Notes: a model not told the origin generated them from the sequence alone. Counted from the stretch's first letter, positions 1 to 9,475 are shown. The stretch is DNA of 64,000 nt from Pseudomonas sediminis (GCF_002741105.1 NZ_NIQU01000009.1:62001-126000), one strand, 5' to 3'. Translations and numbers: made by a program.

Positions 1-2
1 CG

Positions 3-56
3 CTGTCGTCCATCGTGCTGCACAGCCTCTACCGCATACCCCGCCAGTTGGGTTGA
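3..56 (+). CDS. C-terminal end of an unidentified upstream gene
   Basis: An open frame enters from the left edge and stops with TGA at 54-56; the last 17 residues end in ...YRIPRQLG. Its stop overlaps the ATG of the next gene (TGATG), which suggests translational coupling and one operon with the BtuF-like gene. Too little is visible to name the family. It does not look like the end of a BtuC permease. Confidence 0.5.
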   Translation: MSSIVLHSLYRIPRQLG

Positions 57-850
57 TGCGCACGCTGCTGCTCGCGCTTTGCCTGCTGGCGTTGCCGCTG
101 TCAGCTGCCGAGCGGGTAATCAGCCTGGCACCCTCGCTCAGTGAAATCATGCTCGACCTGGATGCTGCCGGCTTGCTGGTCGGCGTGCTCGAAGGCGATG
201 AGCGTCCCGCCGCGCTGGCGCACCTGCCCACTGTTGGTCGTTATGGTCAGCTGGAATTCGAGCGACTGCTGCAACTGGCGCCGGATCTGATCCTTATCGC
301 ACCTGGCAGCGTGCCGCCGGCGCAACAAGCGCAGTTGCAGCGTTTCGGTATCGACCTGTTGATCGTCGAGCCGCAGCGCCTTGACCAACTCGGCGAGGCC
401 TTCGTGCGCATTGGCGAGCGAGTGGGCCGGGCGGAGCAGGGCGAGCGGCTGGCGGCCGAGTTTCGCGCCGAGCTGCACGCGCTGCGTCAGCGCTACCAGC
501 GTGAGCAGCCCCTGACGGTGTTCTATCAGGTGTGGCATCAGCCGCTGTACACCATCGGTGGCGAGCAATTGATCGGTGATGCCTTGCAGGTGTGCGGTGC
601 GCGCAATCTGTTCGCCGATCTACCGCAGCCAGCGCCACAGGTCAGTGTGGAGGCGGTGCTGGCGCGTGACCCGGACGTGATACTCGGCGGCAGCAATGCC
701 GAGCTGAGCGCCTGGCAAGCCTGGCCGCAGTTGCATGCCGTGCGTCTGGAACAGGTCTGGGCAGTGCCGGACAGGGGCCTGGAAAGGCCCAGCCGGCAGA
801 TGCTGGGTGCCATCGAGCAGTTATGTGAGCGGATGGCGGGGGCGCGGTAG
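56..850 (+). CDS. BtuF-like periplasmic cobalamin-binding protein
   Basis: A 264-residue secreted substrate-binding protein of the BtuF/FecB helical-backbone class, probably handing vitamin B12 to an ABC importer in the periplasm. Residues 1-18 form a signal peptide without lipobox cysteine. The mature part opens with RVISLAPSLSEIM, typical of this class, and PDLILI and PDVILGG repeats mark the two lobes. The ATG at 56 overlaps the previous stop; a TTG one codon upstream is the only alternative. No btuC or btuD is visible. It converges on btuB, which carries a B12 riboswitch, and that context supports cobalamin rather than heme or siderophore as ligand. Confidence 0.8.
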   Translation: MRTLLLALCLLALPLSAAERVISLAPSLSEIMLDLDAAGLLVGVLEGDERPAALAHLPTVGRYGQLEFERLLQLAPDLILIAPGSVPPAQQAQLQRFGIDLLIVEPQRLDQLGEAFVRIGERVGRAEQGERLAAEFRAELHALRQRYQREQPLTVFYQVWHQPLYTIGGEQLIGDALQVCGARNLFADLPQPAPQVSVEAVLARDPDVILGGSNAELSAWQAWPQLHAVRLEQVWAVPDRGLERPSRQMLGAIEQLCERMAGAR

Positions 851-862
851 CCTCTTCAGGCG

Positions 863-904
863 GTACGCACCCTACAGCGGTCGTAGGGTGCGCTGTGCGC
901 ACCA
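863..904. repeat. Palindromic intergenic repeat (GTAGGGTGCGC family)
   Basis: GCACCCTAC and GTAGGGTGC form a stem around a 7-nt loop, followed by GTGCGCACC. It sits between the convergent btuF-like gene and btuB and could end transcription from both sides, although no T-run is present. The same family occurs at 11104-11161 and as a half copy at 38707-38728. Confidence 0.65.
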
Positions 905-907
905 AGC

Positions 908-2794
908 TCAGAGTTGTGGCGTCCAGGTCAGCGAGAGCATGGCGCTGCGGCCTTCTTCGCGGTAGCCGTAATAGCTCACGCTGCTGAAGAACGGATCATC
1001 CGGCCGGCTGTAAAGGGCCTGGGAATAGTCCTTGTCTAGCAGGTTGTCGACCTTGACCTGCCAAAGCAGTTCCTCGTCCATCTGCCAGCTCGCGCGTACG
1101 CCCAGCAGGCCGTAGCCGGCGATCTCGCGGTTGTTGGCGGCATCATCGTAGCGGCCGGAGAATGCCTGCCAGGTCATGCCGGCGGCGAACGCGCCGAACT
1201 GACGATCCAGGTCCAGGCTCAGGCTGCGCTTGGCGCGGCGCGGCAGGATATGGCCACTACTGCGGTCACGCGGGTCGAGTAGACTGGCGCCGAGGGCCAC
1301 ATGCCAGTCCAGCAGCTCGCGTTCGACACTCAACTCCAGGCCCTGCAGGCGCGCCTTGTTGACGTTCATTGGCGTGCTGAAGAAGGTAACCGGGTCGCTG
1401 ACTACTGTGATCAGGTCCTCAACCTCGGTCCGGTAGGCCGACAGGCTCCAACGCGTATCCATGTGATCACCGCGCAGTTGAGCTTCGTAGGTTTTCGAGC
1501 GCTCCGGGGCAAGATCCGGGTTACCACCGTAGAACGAACTGGTCGGGAAGTAGAGGTCGTTGAAGGTCGGTGCATGGAAGCCCTCGCCATAGCTCAGCAC
1601 TAGCTCCAGGCGCTCGGCCAGGTCCAGACTCAGCGCAGCATTCCAGGTGTTTTCACTGCCGAACTGCTGGTTGTCGTCGTGGCGCAAGCCCAGTTCGGTG
1701 GCGAAATCGTTGCCGCGATAGCGGTGCTGGGCGAAGGCTGCCCGGTTCCAGCGTTTGCTTTGGCTGAAGTCACTGTCGCTACCCAAGCGGTCCTCGTACC
1801 AGTCGAGGCCAAGTAGCACCTGGTGAGCGTCACCAAACCGCAGAGTGTTAAGCCAGCCGGCACTGTCGCGGTAGGTGTTGTAGGCGTAGTTGTTGTCGGC
1901 ATTCAGCGGGTCGCGGTTTTCGCTCTTGTCCTCGCTATGACCGAGCTCCAGACGGCTGCTCCAGTTTTCGGCGAGTTGCGCTTCGAGATGGCCGGCAATG
2001 CTGGAGACGCTGAAGCGTTCGCTGGGGTTGCCCGGATCGAAACTGAACAGGTCGTCGTACTCGCTCTCGCCATGTTGCTCGAGCAGGCTCAGGCCTCCCT
2101 TGAGACGGTCGTTGAAGCGATGATCGAGGTTTAGGTTGAAGGCCTTACGGCGCAGGCCATCGTGGTCGTTGTCGTAGCCACGGCCATCTTGGGAGCGGTC
2201 GAAGCCGGCGCGTTCGACCAGGCTTGCGCCGAGATCGAAGCGGGTGCGCTGGTCACCGCCGGACATGCCTAGGCTACGCTCGAAGGTCTGTTGGCTGCCG
2301 GCGGCCAGGCGTAGGCGCGGCTGCAGGCCATCCTCGCCGCGCCGAGTGAAGATCTGGACCACCCCGCCAATGGCGTCGGAGCCGTAAAGCGCCGAGCGGG
2401 CGCCGCGCACGACCTCGATACGCTCGATTTGATCGGGGCTGAGAAACTCCAGACGGGCCAGACCGCTGGCAGCAGCATTCAGACGTACGCCATCTACCAG
2501 CACTAGGGTCTGGTTGGCGTTGGCGCCACGTAGGAACAGACTGGTGAGGCTGCCGCGACCGCCGTTCTGCACGATAGACACACCAGGCACGCGGCTGAGC
2601 AGGTCGGGTACGCTACTGACCTGCAGGCGTTCGATGTCGTCCCGCTCGAACACCGTGGTGGCAGCGGTGGCCTGCGCTTGCGGTTCGGCCAGGCGCCCGG
2701 AGGTGACGACCAGCGGTTCGGCCAGGTAGGGCTCGGCGGCAAGCGAGAGACCTGGCATGACTGCGATGGCCAGTGCCAGACGGGACAGTTTCAT
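908..2794 (-). CDS. btuB: TonB-dependent vitamin B12 outer-membrane receptor BtuB
   Basis: A 628-residue outer-membrane receptor importing cobalamin with TonB-ExbBD energy. It has a signal peptide (1-19), a TonB-box-like stretch (EPLVVTSGR, about 26-34), a plug domain (about 45-150, with LFLRGANANQTLVLVDG and RGARSALYGSDAIGGVVQI) and a long beta-barrel ending LSLTWTPQL. The length matches BtuB (about 600). The start has a good ribosome site (GAGGAAAGA) and lies just behind a cobalamin riboswitch, so expression should fall when B12 is plentiful. The riboswitch makes the substrate call much firmer than the barrel sequence alone would. Confidence 0.92.
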   Translation of the reverse strand: MKLSRLALAIAVMPGLSLAAEPYLAEPLVVTSGRLAEPQAQATAATTVFERDDIERLQVSSVPDLLSRVPGVSIVQNGGRGSLTSLFLRGANANQTLVLVDGVRLNAAASGLARLEFLSPDQIERIEVVRGARSALYGSDAIGGVVQIFTRRGEDGLQPRLRLAAGSQQTFERSLGMSGGDQRTRFDLGASLVERAGFDRSQDGRGYDNDHDGLRRKAFNLNLDHRFNDRLKGGLSLLEQHGESEYDDLFSFDPGNPSERFSVSSIAGHLEAQLAENWSSRLELGHSEDKSENRDPLNADNNYAYNTYRDSAGWLNTLRFGDAHQVLLGLDWYEDRLGSDSDFSQSKRWNRAAFAQHRYRGNDFATELGLRHDDNQQFGSENTWNAALSLDLAERLELVLSYGEGFHAPTFNDLYFPTSSFYGGNPDLAPERSKTYEAQLRGDHMDTRWSLSAYRTEVEDLITVVSDPVTFFSTPMNVNKARLQGLELSVERELLDWHVALGASLLDPRDRSSGHILPRRAKRSLSLDLDRQFGAFAAGMTWQAFSGRYDDAANNREIAGYGLLGVRASWQMDEELLWQVKVDNLLDKDYSQALYSRPDDPFFSSVSYYGYREEGRSAMLSLTWTPQL

Positions 2795-2848
2795 TCTCTT
2801 TCCTCAACGGTCGGCAGACGGTCAAGGAGGGCAGGTGCAAGCGCAGGC

Positions 2849-2874
2849 AGGGCAGCGCTTGACCGTGCTGCCCT
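2849..2874 (-). promoter_or_regulatory. 8-bp hairpin in the btuB leader
   Basis: AGGGCAGC and GCTGCCCT form a perfect 8-bp stem with a 10-nt loop between the riboswitch and the btuB ribosome site. It has no adjacent T-run, so it is more likely part of the expression platform (sequestering or anti-sequestering stem) than a classical terminator. Confidence 0.45.
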
Positions 2875-2884
2875 CCGCAACACC

Positions 2885-3078
2885 AGTCGCACCGCCTTGG
2901 CCGGTCTCCGGGCTCTCGACCCGCGTCCGCCTTCCCAGGCATGACCCAGTGGCTGTTGGACGCGGTACACGCTCAGTGTGTGCAGTCGATTACCGTTGCG
3001 GGGGCAGCGTCGGCATTGCTCGTGACGAGCGCACCGACTTCCCGTTTAACACTGCTTGCGCAGCGCACCCTGGCGGAA
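2885..3078 (-). promoter_or_regulatory. Cobalamin riboswitch upstream of btuB
   Basis: Reading leftward the leader shows, in order, AGGGTGC, TTAAACGGGAA, GCTGCCCCCGCAACGGTAA, the B12 box core AGCCACTG, GGGAAGGC and GAGCCCGGAGACCGGCC. These are the conserved blocks of the AdoCbl aptamer in the right order and spacing. It fills the roughly 365-base gap between btuB and dxs and should turn btuB off when cobalamin is bound. Outer limits are approximate to about 10 bases. Confidence 0.93.
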
Positions 3079-3121
3079 CATGAATGGCGCGCACCTTAGT
3101 GCGCACGCATATGAATGACAA

Positions 3122-3150
3122 GCAAACGCCGCTCATATAGCGATGAGCGG
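3122..3150 (-). terminator. Weak terminator candidate after dxs
   Basis: CCGCTCAT and ATGAGCGG form an 8-bp stem with a 6-nt loop just past the dxs stop. On the minus strand it is followed only by a broken T-rich stretch (CGTTTGCTT), so termination may be inefficient and could let transcripts run toward btuB. Confidence 0.35.
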
Positions 3151-3159
3151 GCTTCATGC

Positions 3160-5055
3160 TCAGGCCTGCAGCAGGCTCAGGCGTTGACGCACCGCGCGTT
3201 CGATGCCGGCTTCGTCGAGACCGCACTCGGTGAGCATCTGGCTGGGCTTGGCGTGCTCGACGTAGTAGTCGGGCAGGCCCAGGTGCAGCATCGGCACCTG
3301 GCGATTTTCTGCAGCGAAGAATTCGCTGACCGCGCTGCCGGCGCCGCCCATGATGCTGTTTTCCTCAATGGTCACCAGCAGCGCGTGGCTGCCTGCCAGT
3401 TCGCGCAGCAGCGCTTCGTCCAGGGGTTTGACGAAGCGCATGTCGACCACCGTGGCGTCCAGCGTTTCACCGACGCGCAGGGCTTCGGCCAGTTGCACGC
3501 CGAAGGCCAGCAGGGCTACGCCCTTGCCCTGGCGACGCACGACCGCCTTGCCAATTTCCAGCGGCTCCAGGCCTGCATCGAGCGGCGCGTTGGGGCCGGT
3601 GCCGCGTGGGTAGCGTACCGCCGCCGGGCCGTCGAACAGGTGGCCGGTGGTGAGCATGCGGCGCAGCTCGTTCTCGTCGCTCGGGGTCATCACCAGCATG
3701 CCGGGGATGCAGCGCAGGTAGGAGAGGTCGAAGCTGCCGGCGTGGGTCGGGCCGTCTTCGCCGACCAGGCCGGCGCGGTCGATGGCGAACAGCACGTCGA
3801 GGTGCTGCACGGCCACGTCGTGAATCAGTTGGTCATAGGCGCGCTGGAGGAAGGTGGAGTAGATCGCCACCACCGGCTTGGCGCCCTCGCAGGCCATGCC
3901 GGCCGCCAGGGTTACGGCGTGCTGCTCGGCAATCGCCACGTCGAAGTAACGATCAGGAAAGCGCTCGCTGAACGCCACCAGATCCGAGCCTTCCTTCATC
4001 GCCGGGGTGATGCCGACCAGGCGCGCGTCCTGCTCGGCCATGTCGCACAGCCACTGGCCGAACACGTTGGAGTACTTCGGGCCACTGGGCTTCTTGGGTG
4101 CAGCGACAGGCGTTACCGGCTCCAGCTTGGTGATGGCGTGGTAGCCGATGGGGTCGACCTCGGCTGGGGCGAAGCCCTTGCCCTTCTTGGTCACCACATG
4201 GAGGAACTGCGGACCGTCGAGGTCGCGCATATTGCGCAGGGTGGCGAGCAGCGTGGGCAGGTCGTGGCCGTCGATGGGGCCGACGTAGTTCCAGCCCAGC
4301 TCCTCGAACAGGGTGCCTGGCACCAGCATGCCTTTGGCGTGTTCCTCGACCTTGCGCGCGATTTCCCAGGCGCCAGGCAGGCGCGAGAGGATCTTCTTGC
4401 TGCCCTCGCGCATGCTGGCGTAGGTGCGGCTGGAGATGATCTTGGCCAGGTAGTTGGACAGACCGCCGACATTCTTGGAGATAGACATGTCGTTGTCGTT
4501 GAGGATCACCAGCATGTTGGCGCCGACGTCGGTGGCGTGGTTGAGCGCCTCGAACGCCATGCCGGCGGTCAGTGCGCCGTCGCCGATCACCGCCACGCTC
4601 TTGCGCTTCTCGCCCTTCAGGCGGGCGGCGATGGCCATGCCCAGTGCCGCGCTGATGCTGGTGCTGGAGTGGCCGACGCCGAAGGTGTCGTACTCGCTCT
4701 CGCCGCGCCGTGGGAAGGCGGCCAGGCCGTCCTTCCGGCGCAGGCTACCCATTCGCTCACGACGGCCGGTGAGGATCTTGTGCGGGTAGGCCTGATGGCC
4801 GACGTCCCACACCAGACGGTCATCGGGGGTGTCGAAGACGTAATGCAGGGCGATGGTCAGCTCGATCACGCCGAGGCCGGCACCGAAGTGCCCGCCGCTC
4901 TGGCCAACGCTGTAGAGCAGGTATTGGCGCAGTTCGTCAGCGAGGGTTTCCAGGTCCGTTTCGGCCAGGCGGCGCAGTTCGTCGGGCGTGTTGGCGCTGT
5001 CGAGCAGCGGCGTCAACGGGCGCTCGCGGGGGATCTCGTGGAAAGTGGTCGGCAT
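3160..5055 (-). CDS. dxs: 1-deoxy-D-xylulose-5-phosphate synthase
   Basis: A cytosolic thiamine-diphosphate enzyme joining pyruvate and glyceraldehyde-3-phosphate, the first step of the MEP isoprenoid pathway. At 631 residues it has the usual length. Visible motifs are WDVGHQAYPHKILTGR, the ThDP/Mg site GDGALTAGMAFEALNH, the catalytic-glutamate region AIAEQHAVTLAAGMA and GLVGEDGPTHAGSFD. In many pseudomonads dxs directly follows ispA; here three unrelated genes lie between them. The ATG at 5055 is chosen because MPTTFHEIPRERPLTPLLD matches the usual N-terminus. Confidence 0.97.
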   Translation of the reverse strand: MPTTFHEIPRERPLTPLLDSANTPDELRRLAETDLETLADELRQYLLYSVGQSGGHFGAGLGVIELTIALHYVFDTPDDRLVWDVGHQAYPHKILTGRRERMGSLRRKDGLAAFPRRGESEYDTFGVGHSSTSISAALGMAIAARLKGEKRKSVAVIGDGALTAGMAFEALNHATDVGANMLVILNDNDMSISKNVGGLSNYLAKIISSRTYASMREGSKKILSRLPGAWEIARKVEEHAKGMLVPGTLFEELGWNYVGPIDGHDLPTLLATLRNMRDLDGPQFLHVVTKKGKGFAPAEVDPIGYHAITKLEPVTPVAAPKKPSGPKYSNVFGQWLCDMAEQDARLVGITPAMKEGSDLVAFSERFPDRYFDVAIAEQHAVTLAAGMACEGAKPVVAIYSTFLQRAYDQLIHDVAVQHLDVLFAIDRAGLVGEDGPTHAGSFDLSYLRCIPGMLVMTPSDENELRRMLTTGHLFDGPAAVRYPRGTGPNAPLDAGLEPLEIGKAVVRRQGKGVALLAFGVQLAEALRVGETLDATVVDMRFVKPLDEALLRELAGSHALLVTIEENSIMGGAGSAVSEFFAAENRQVPMLHLGLPDYYVEHAKPSQMLTECGLDEAGIERAVRQRLSLLQA

Positions 5056-5137
5056 CAGGCGAATCGTTATAGGTGTAAAAGATGCGGCAGTTTACCTGAT
5101 GCCAGGAAAACAGCCCAATCTGCTGACCACATCGGCG

Positions 5138-6088
5138 TTACCGGTAGTTTCGTGCGAGGAAATCCAGCAGCAGGGCGCTGACCCGCTCGCCGCATTCGGC
5201 CTGCAGCCAATGGCCGGCGCCGGGCAGGTCGTGGCGTTCCAGGTGCGGCACCTTGTCGCCCATGCGTTTCAGCGTCGGCGCCTCGAAGCGGCCCACCGGG
5301 TCGTGCTCGCCGAGCAGGAATAGCGTCGGCTGCTCTACCTGAAGCCCGGCCAGATGCTCGGTGCGCTGCCAGTTGCGTTCGAAGTTGCGGTACCAGTTCA
5401 GCGCGCCTCGAAAGCCGTGGCGCTCGAAGGTGCGCAGGTAGTGAGTGAACATCGCCTCGCTGCACCAGGGCGGCAGTGGCAGGTCATCCGGCATGCCATC
5501 GAACAGCCGCGCATTGGCCGGTTTGTCCGTCGCCAGCAGGGCATCGCCGAGGCCGCCGAGCAGCAGACGCAGGCTGCGGGCGATGTCGTCGTCCAGTTCG
5601 GCCTCGGCCACGCCTGGCTGCTGGAAGTAGAGGATGTAGTGGAATTGCCCGGCGTAGGCCTCGCGCATCATCTCGATGGCCGGGCGTTTCGGTCGGCCGC
5701 CGAAGGGCACCGACAGTGCGCCGAGCGCCTTGATCCGCTCAGGCTCCAGCAGCGCCAGGTGCCAGGCCACCGGCGCGCCCCAGTCATGGCCGACCACCAC
5801 TATCTCGCGCTGGCCGAGCATGTCCATCGCCGCCTGGATATCGCCGCAGAGGGTGAGCAGGTCATAGGCCGCCGGATCGGCTGGCGCGCTGCTGGCGCCA
5901 TAGCCGCGCATTTCCGGGGCGAACACGCGGTAGCCGGCGGCGGCCAGCGCCTCGATCTGCGGATGCCAGGCGTACCAGCATTCGGGAAAGCCATGCAGCA
6001 GCCACACCGGCTTGCCGTGCTCGTGGCCGGCGCTGTACAGGCTGAGTTCGATGCCATTGACGGCGAGCAGGCGGTGATCGATATGCAT
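5138..6088 (-). CDS. Alpha/beta hydrolase, epoxide-hydrolase-like
   Basis: A 316-residue alpha/beta-hydrolase with epoxide-hydrolase features: oxyanion motif HGFPE (32-36), nucleophile loop GHDWGAP with Asp102 rather than Ser, acid Asp263 in GEHDPVG and base His293 in GAGHW. Cap tyrosines are plausible in YLRTF and NWYRNF. An Asp nucleophile fits hydrolysis of epoxides (or of C-halogen bonds) through an alkyl-enzyme ester. It starts 6 bases after the acyl-CoA carboxylase stop, so the two are probably co-transcribed and may share a lipid-derived substrate; that link is inferred. A haloalkane dehalogenase is the main alternative, though HGFPE favours an epoxide hydrolase. Confidence 0.8.
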   Translation of the reverse strand: MHIDHRLLAVNGIELSLYSAGHEHGKPVWLLHGFPECWYAWHPQIEALAAAGYRVFAPEMRGYGASSAPADPAAYDLLTLCGDIQAAMDMLGQREIVVVGHDWGAPVAWHLALLEPERIKALGALSVPFGGRPKRPAIEMMREAYAGQFHYILYFQQPGVAEAELDDDIARSLRLLLGGLGDALLATDKPANARLFDGMPDDLPLPPWCSEAMFTHYLRTFERHGFRGALNWYRNFERNWQRTEHLAGLQVEQPTLFLLGEHDPVGRFEAPTLKRMGDKVPHLERHDLPGAGHWLQAECGERVSALLLDFLARNYR

Positions 6089-6094
6089 GGCTAA

Positions 6095-9000
6095 TTACCA
6101 GGTGTCGATGAAGGGGCGTTTCTTGCCATCGCGCCGAGGCGCTCGTGGTATCGCGTTGAGCCCGCGCAGCAGCCAGGCGCGGCTGTCAGCCGGGTCGATC
6201 ACCGCGTCGATCTCAAGATAACTGGCCATGTTCAGCGCCTTGCCGTTTTCGTAGGCCTTGGTCACCAGTTTGTCGAACAGCGCCTGGCGTGCGGCTTCGT
6301 CCGGTTGGGCCGCCAGCTCCTTGGCAAAGCCAAGGCGCACCGCGCCTTCGAGGCCCATGGCGCCGAATTCGCCACTAGGCCAGGCGGCGGTGAACAGCGG
6401 CGAATGGAAGCTACCGGCGGCCATGGCCTGGGCGCCGAGGCCGTAGCCCTTGCGCAGCACCAGGGTGAAGAAGGGCACCGTGAGGCTGGCGGCGGTGACG
6501 AACAGGCGCGAGACATGGCGCACCGTGGCCTGCTGCTCGGCTTGCGGGCCGACCATGAAGCCGGGGGTGTCGCACAGCGAGACGATGGGCAGGTCATGCG
6601 CCTCGCACAGTTGCAGGAAGCGCGCGGCCTTGTCGCCGGCCACGGCGTCGATGGCGCCACCCAGGTGCGCGGGGTTGTTGGCGATCAGGCCGAACGGCTT
6701 ACCCTCGATACGAATCAGCGCGGTGACCAGACCGGGGGCGAACTGGCGGCGCAGTTCCAGCACGCTGCCGTGATCGGCCAGCAGCTCGATCACCCGGCGG
6801 ATGTCGTACACGCGCAGGCGGTTTTCCGGGATCACCTGGCGCAGCTCGCGGGTGTCGCTGCACTGCCAGTCGCTCACCGGTCCTTGGAAATAGCCCAGGT
6901 ACTGCTTGGCCACGGCGACCGCTGCGGCTTCGTCTTCCACCAGCACATCGATCACCCCATTGGGGCCTTGCACGCTGGTCGGGCCGACCTGCTCGGGGGT
7001 GAAGCTGCCGAGGCCGCCACCTTCGATCATCGCCGGGCCAGCCATACCGATGCTGGCATTGCGGGTGGCGATGATCACGTCGCAGCAGCCGAGCAGCGCG
7101 GCGTTGCCGGCGAAGCAGCGGCCGGAGACCAGGCCCACCGTCGGCACCAGGCCGGAGAGTTTGGCCATGGCGACGAAAGTGTGGCAGTCCAGCCCGGCCA
7201 CGCCGACGAAATCGGTATCGCCTGGTCGGCCACCGCCGCCTTCGGCGAACAGCACCACCGGCAGGCGCCATTGCTCGGCCAGGGCCAGCATGCGGTCGGT
7301 CTTCTTGTGGTTCATCACGCCCTGGGTGCCGGCGAACACCGTGTAGTCGTAGGCAATGGCCATGCAGCGCGCGGCCTCGGCGCCGAAACTCGCGGCGTTG
7401 ACCGTGCCGATGCCGGCGACCAAACCGTCGGCGGGGCTTAGCTCCAGCAGCTCCTCGGGCGAGCGGCGACGGCGCTGGGCGGCCAGGGCCATGGCGCCGT
7501 ATTCGATAAAGCTGTCCTCATCGAGCAGGTCCGCGAGGTTCTCGCGCACGGTGCGCTGGCCGGTCTTTCGTCTTTTCGCCACAGCCTCGGGGCGGCGTGC
7601 ATCGGTCAGGCGTGCGTGGCGCTCCAGCACCTCGGCCAGGTCGTCGCGGATATGCGCCAGGTCGACTGCTTGCTCGCCGTGGGCGTTGAGGCCATCCACC
7701 TCGGCCGGTTCCAGGAACGCCAGCGCCTGGCCCTCACCGATGGCCTCACCGGGGGCAACGGCCAGCGCGCGGACGATGCCGCTGTGCTCGGCCTTGACCT
7801 CGAACTCCATCTTCATCGCTTCCAGCACGGCGATGGCCTGGCCAGCGGCCACAGCATCGCCCTCGGCCACCGCCAGGCTGACCAGCACGCCAGCGCTGGG
7901 GGCGCTCAGGGCCAGGGTGCCAGGTGGTGCATCGACAGTGGCCTTGGTGCTGTGCCGCGCGGCGTCAGTGGCGAAGTAACGGTGTGGGTGGGCCTGCTCG
8001 CGGGCGGCCAGCAACTCGCTCAGATGCCGCTCGACGTAGGTGGTGTCGACCTGATTGGCGATCACCTCGTCGCGCTGCAGCAGGTTCTGCAGCAGGTGCA
8101 GGTTGCTCGCCACACCGTCGAGGCGGAACTCGCACAGCCCGCGGTAGGCGCGGCGTAGAGCGCTGGGATAATCGCTGGCGCTGGCGATCAGCTTCGCGAT
8201 CAGCGAGTCGTAGGCCGGGCTGACGACGTAGCCGGCATAGCCGCAGCCATCCACACGCAGGCCCGGGCCGGAGGGCGGTTGATAGGCGCCGAGCACGCCA
8301 CTGGCCGGGCGAGCGCTGCCATCGGCGAGCAGGGTTTCCAGATTTAGGCGCACCTGCACGGCATAGCCTTTCGTGGGCGGTGGAGTGAGCAGATTCAGCT
8401 CGGCCAGGCTTTTGCCAGCGGCCAGGTGCAGTTGCGTATGCAGCAGGTCGACGCCGGTGACCTGCTCGGTGACGGTGTGCTCCACCTGCACGCGCGGGTT
8501 GGCTTCCATGAAATAGAAGTGCCCTGGCTGGTCGAGGTCGAGCAGAAACTCGAAGGTGCCGATGCCGCGATAGTGCACCTCGGCTGCCAGGCGCAGGGCG
8601 CTGGCGGTGATCGCGTCACGGGTGGCCGCATCCAGGTCGGGGCTGGGGGCGATCTCTACCAGTTTCTGGTGGCGGCGTTGCAGACTGCAGTCGCGCTCCC
8701 ACAGGTGGCTGACTGTGCCGCTGCCGTCACCAAGCACCTGCACTTCGATATGTCGGGCGCGGCGCACTCGCTTTTCCACGTACAGCGCGCCACTGCCGAA
8801 GGCGCCCTGGGCTTCGGAGGTGCAGCGGGCGAAGGCCTCGGCCAACTGCGCCGGCTCGTCCACTGCACGCATGCCGCGCCCACCACCGCCAGCCAGGGCC
8901 TTGAGCATCACGCTGCCGTGTTCGGCGAGAAAGGCAGCAGCCTGATCCAGGGTTACCGCCTGGTTGATGCCGGGTACCAGGGGGACGTTGCAGCGCTCGG

Positions 9001-9367
9001 AGAGATCTCGGGCGGCGGCCTTGTCGCCGAATAGCTGCAACGTCTCGGGCGTGGGGCCGACGAAGGTCAGCCCAGCGGCCTGGCAACGGCGAGCGAACTC
9101 GGCGTTCTCGGCGAGAAACCCGTAGCCGGGGTGGATGGCCGTGCAGCCCTGCTCACGAGCGATGGCGATGAGCTGATCCATATCCAGGTAGGCCGCGACA
9201 CCGCGACCGACCAGCGCCACGTCCAGGTCGGCCTTGCGCGTGTGCAGGCAGGAGGTGTCGTCCTCGGCGTACACCGCGACACTGCGGATACCCAGGTCGG
9301 CGCAGGCCTGGGCGATGCGAATGGCGATCTCGCCACGGTTGGCGATCAGCAGGGCGGGGAAGGGCAT
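6095..9367 (-). CDS. Single-chain biotin-dependent acyl-CoA carboxylase
   Basis: A 1090-residue fusion of all three carboxylase parts: an ATP-dependent biotin carboxylase (about 1-450, with FLAENAEFARRC and MEANPRVQVEHTVTEQ), a biotin carrier (about 485-555, EAMKM with biotinyl Lys519) and a two-lobed carboxyltransferase (about 565-1090, with FAEGGGGRPGDTD and ending DGKKRPFIDTW). This architecture matches the single-chain long-chain acyl-CoA carboxylase type and the P. aeruginosa PA1400-like protein often labelled pyruvate carboxylase. The terminal domain is of acyl-CoA, not pyruvate, carboxyltransferase type, so an acyl-CoA substrate is favoured; chain length cannot be read. It sits between ispA and dxs with the hydrolase downstream. 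Confidence 0.88.
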   Translation of the reverse strand: MPFPALLIANRGEIAIRIAQACADLGIRSVAVYAEDDTSCLHTRKADLDVALVGRGVAAYLDMDQLIAIAREQGCTAIHPGYGFLAENAEFARRCQAAGLTFVGPTPETLQLFGDKAAARDLSERCNVPLVPGINQAVTLDQAAAFLAEHGSVMLKALAGGGGRGMRAVDEPAQLAEAFARCTSEAQGAFGSGALYVEKRVRRARHIEVQVLGDGSGTVSHLWERDCSLQRRHQKLVEIAPSPDLDAATRDAITASALRLAAEVHYRGIGTFEFLLDLDQPGHFYFMEANPRVQVEHTVTEQVTGVDLLHTQLHLAAGKSLAELNLLTPPPTKGYAVQVRLNLETLLADGSARPASGVLGAYQPPSGPGLRVDGCGYAGYVVSPAYDSLIAKLIASASDYPSALRRAYRGLCEFRLDGVASNLHLLQNLLQRDEVIANQVDTTYVERHLSELLAAREQAHPHRYFATDAARHSTKATVDAPPGTLALSAPSAGVLVSLAVAEGDAVAAGQAIAVLEAMKMEFEVKAEHSGIVRALAVAPGEAIGEGQALAFLEPAEVDGLNAHGEQAVDLAHIRDDLAEVLERHARLTDARRPEAVAKRRKTGQRTVRENLADLLDEDSFIEYGAMALAAQRRRRSPEELLELSPADGLVAGIGTVNAASFGAEAARCMAIAYDYTVFAGTQGVMNHKKTDRMLALAEQWRLPVVLFAEGGGGRPGDTDFVGVAGLDCHTFVAMAKLSGLVPTVGLVSGRCFAGNAALLGCCDVIIATRNASIGMAGPAMIEGGGLGSFTPEQVGPTSVQGPNGVIDVLVEDEAAAVAVAKQYLGYFQGPVSDWQCSDTRELRQVIPENRLRVYDIRRVIELLADHGSVLELRRQFAPGLVTALIRIEGKPFGLIANNPAHLGGAIDAVAGDKAARFLQLCEAHDLPIVSLCDTPGFMVGPQAEQQATVRHVSRLFVTAASLTVPFFTLVLRKGYGLGAQAMAAGSFHSPLFTAAWPSGEFGAMGLEGAVRLGFAKELAAQPDEAARQALFDKLVTKAYENGKALNMASYLEIDAVIDPADSRAWLLRGLNAIPRAPRRDGKKRPFIDTW

Positions 9368-9475
9368 GGCGGCTCCAGGCGTCTTGTCATTATCGAGCCC
9401 ATCTTAGGTGGCTGGACGCGCGGGTAAAGCAAGCCTTATGCGGCGATCATGCGGTCATAGATGACAATGATGGAG

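Noticed and set aside
3115..5181. A 688-codon open frame on the plus strand opposite dxs
   Set aside because: It lies fully antisense to a complete, motif-bearing dxs, is rich in Ala/Gly/His/Gln as antisense frames in high-GC DNA are, and has no recognisable domain.
6095..9367. Annotation as pyruvate carboxylase
   Set aside because: The carboxyltransferase part is of the acyl-CoA (crotonase-like) type, not the TIM-barrel type of pyruvate carboxylase, and the domain order differs.
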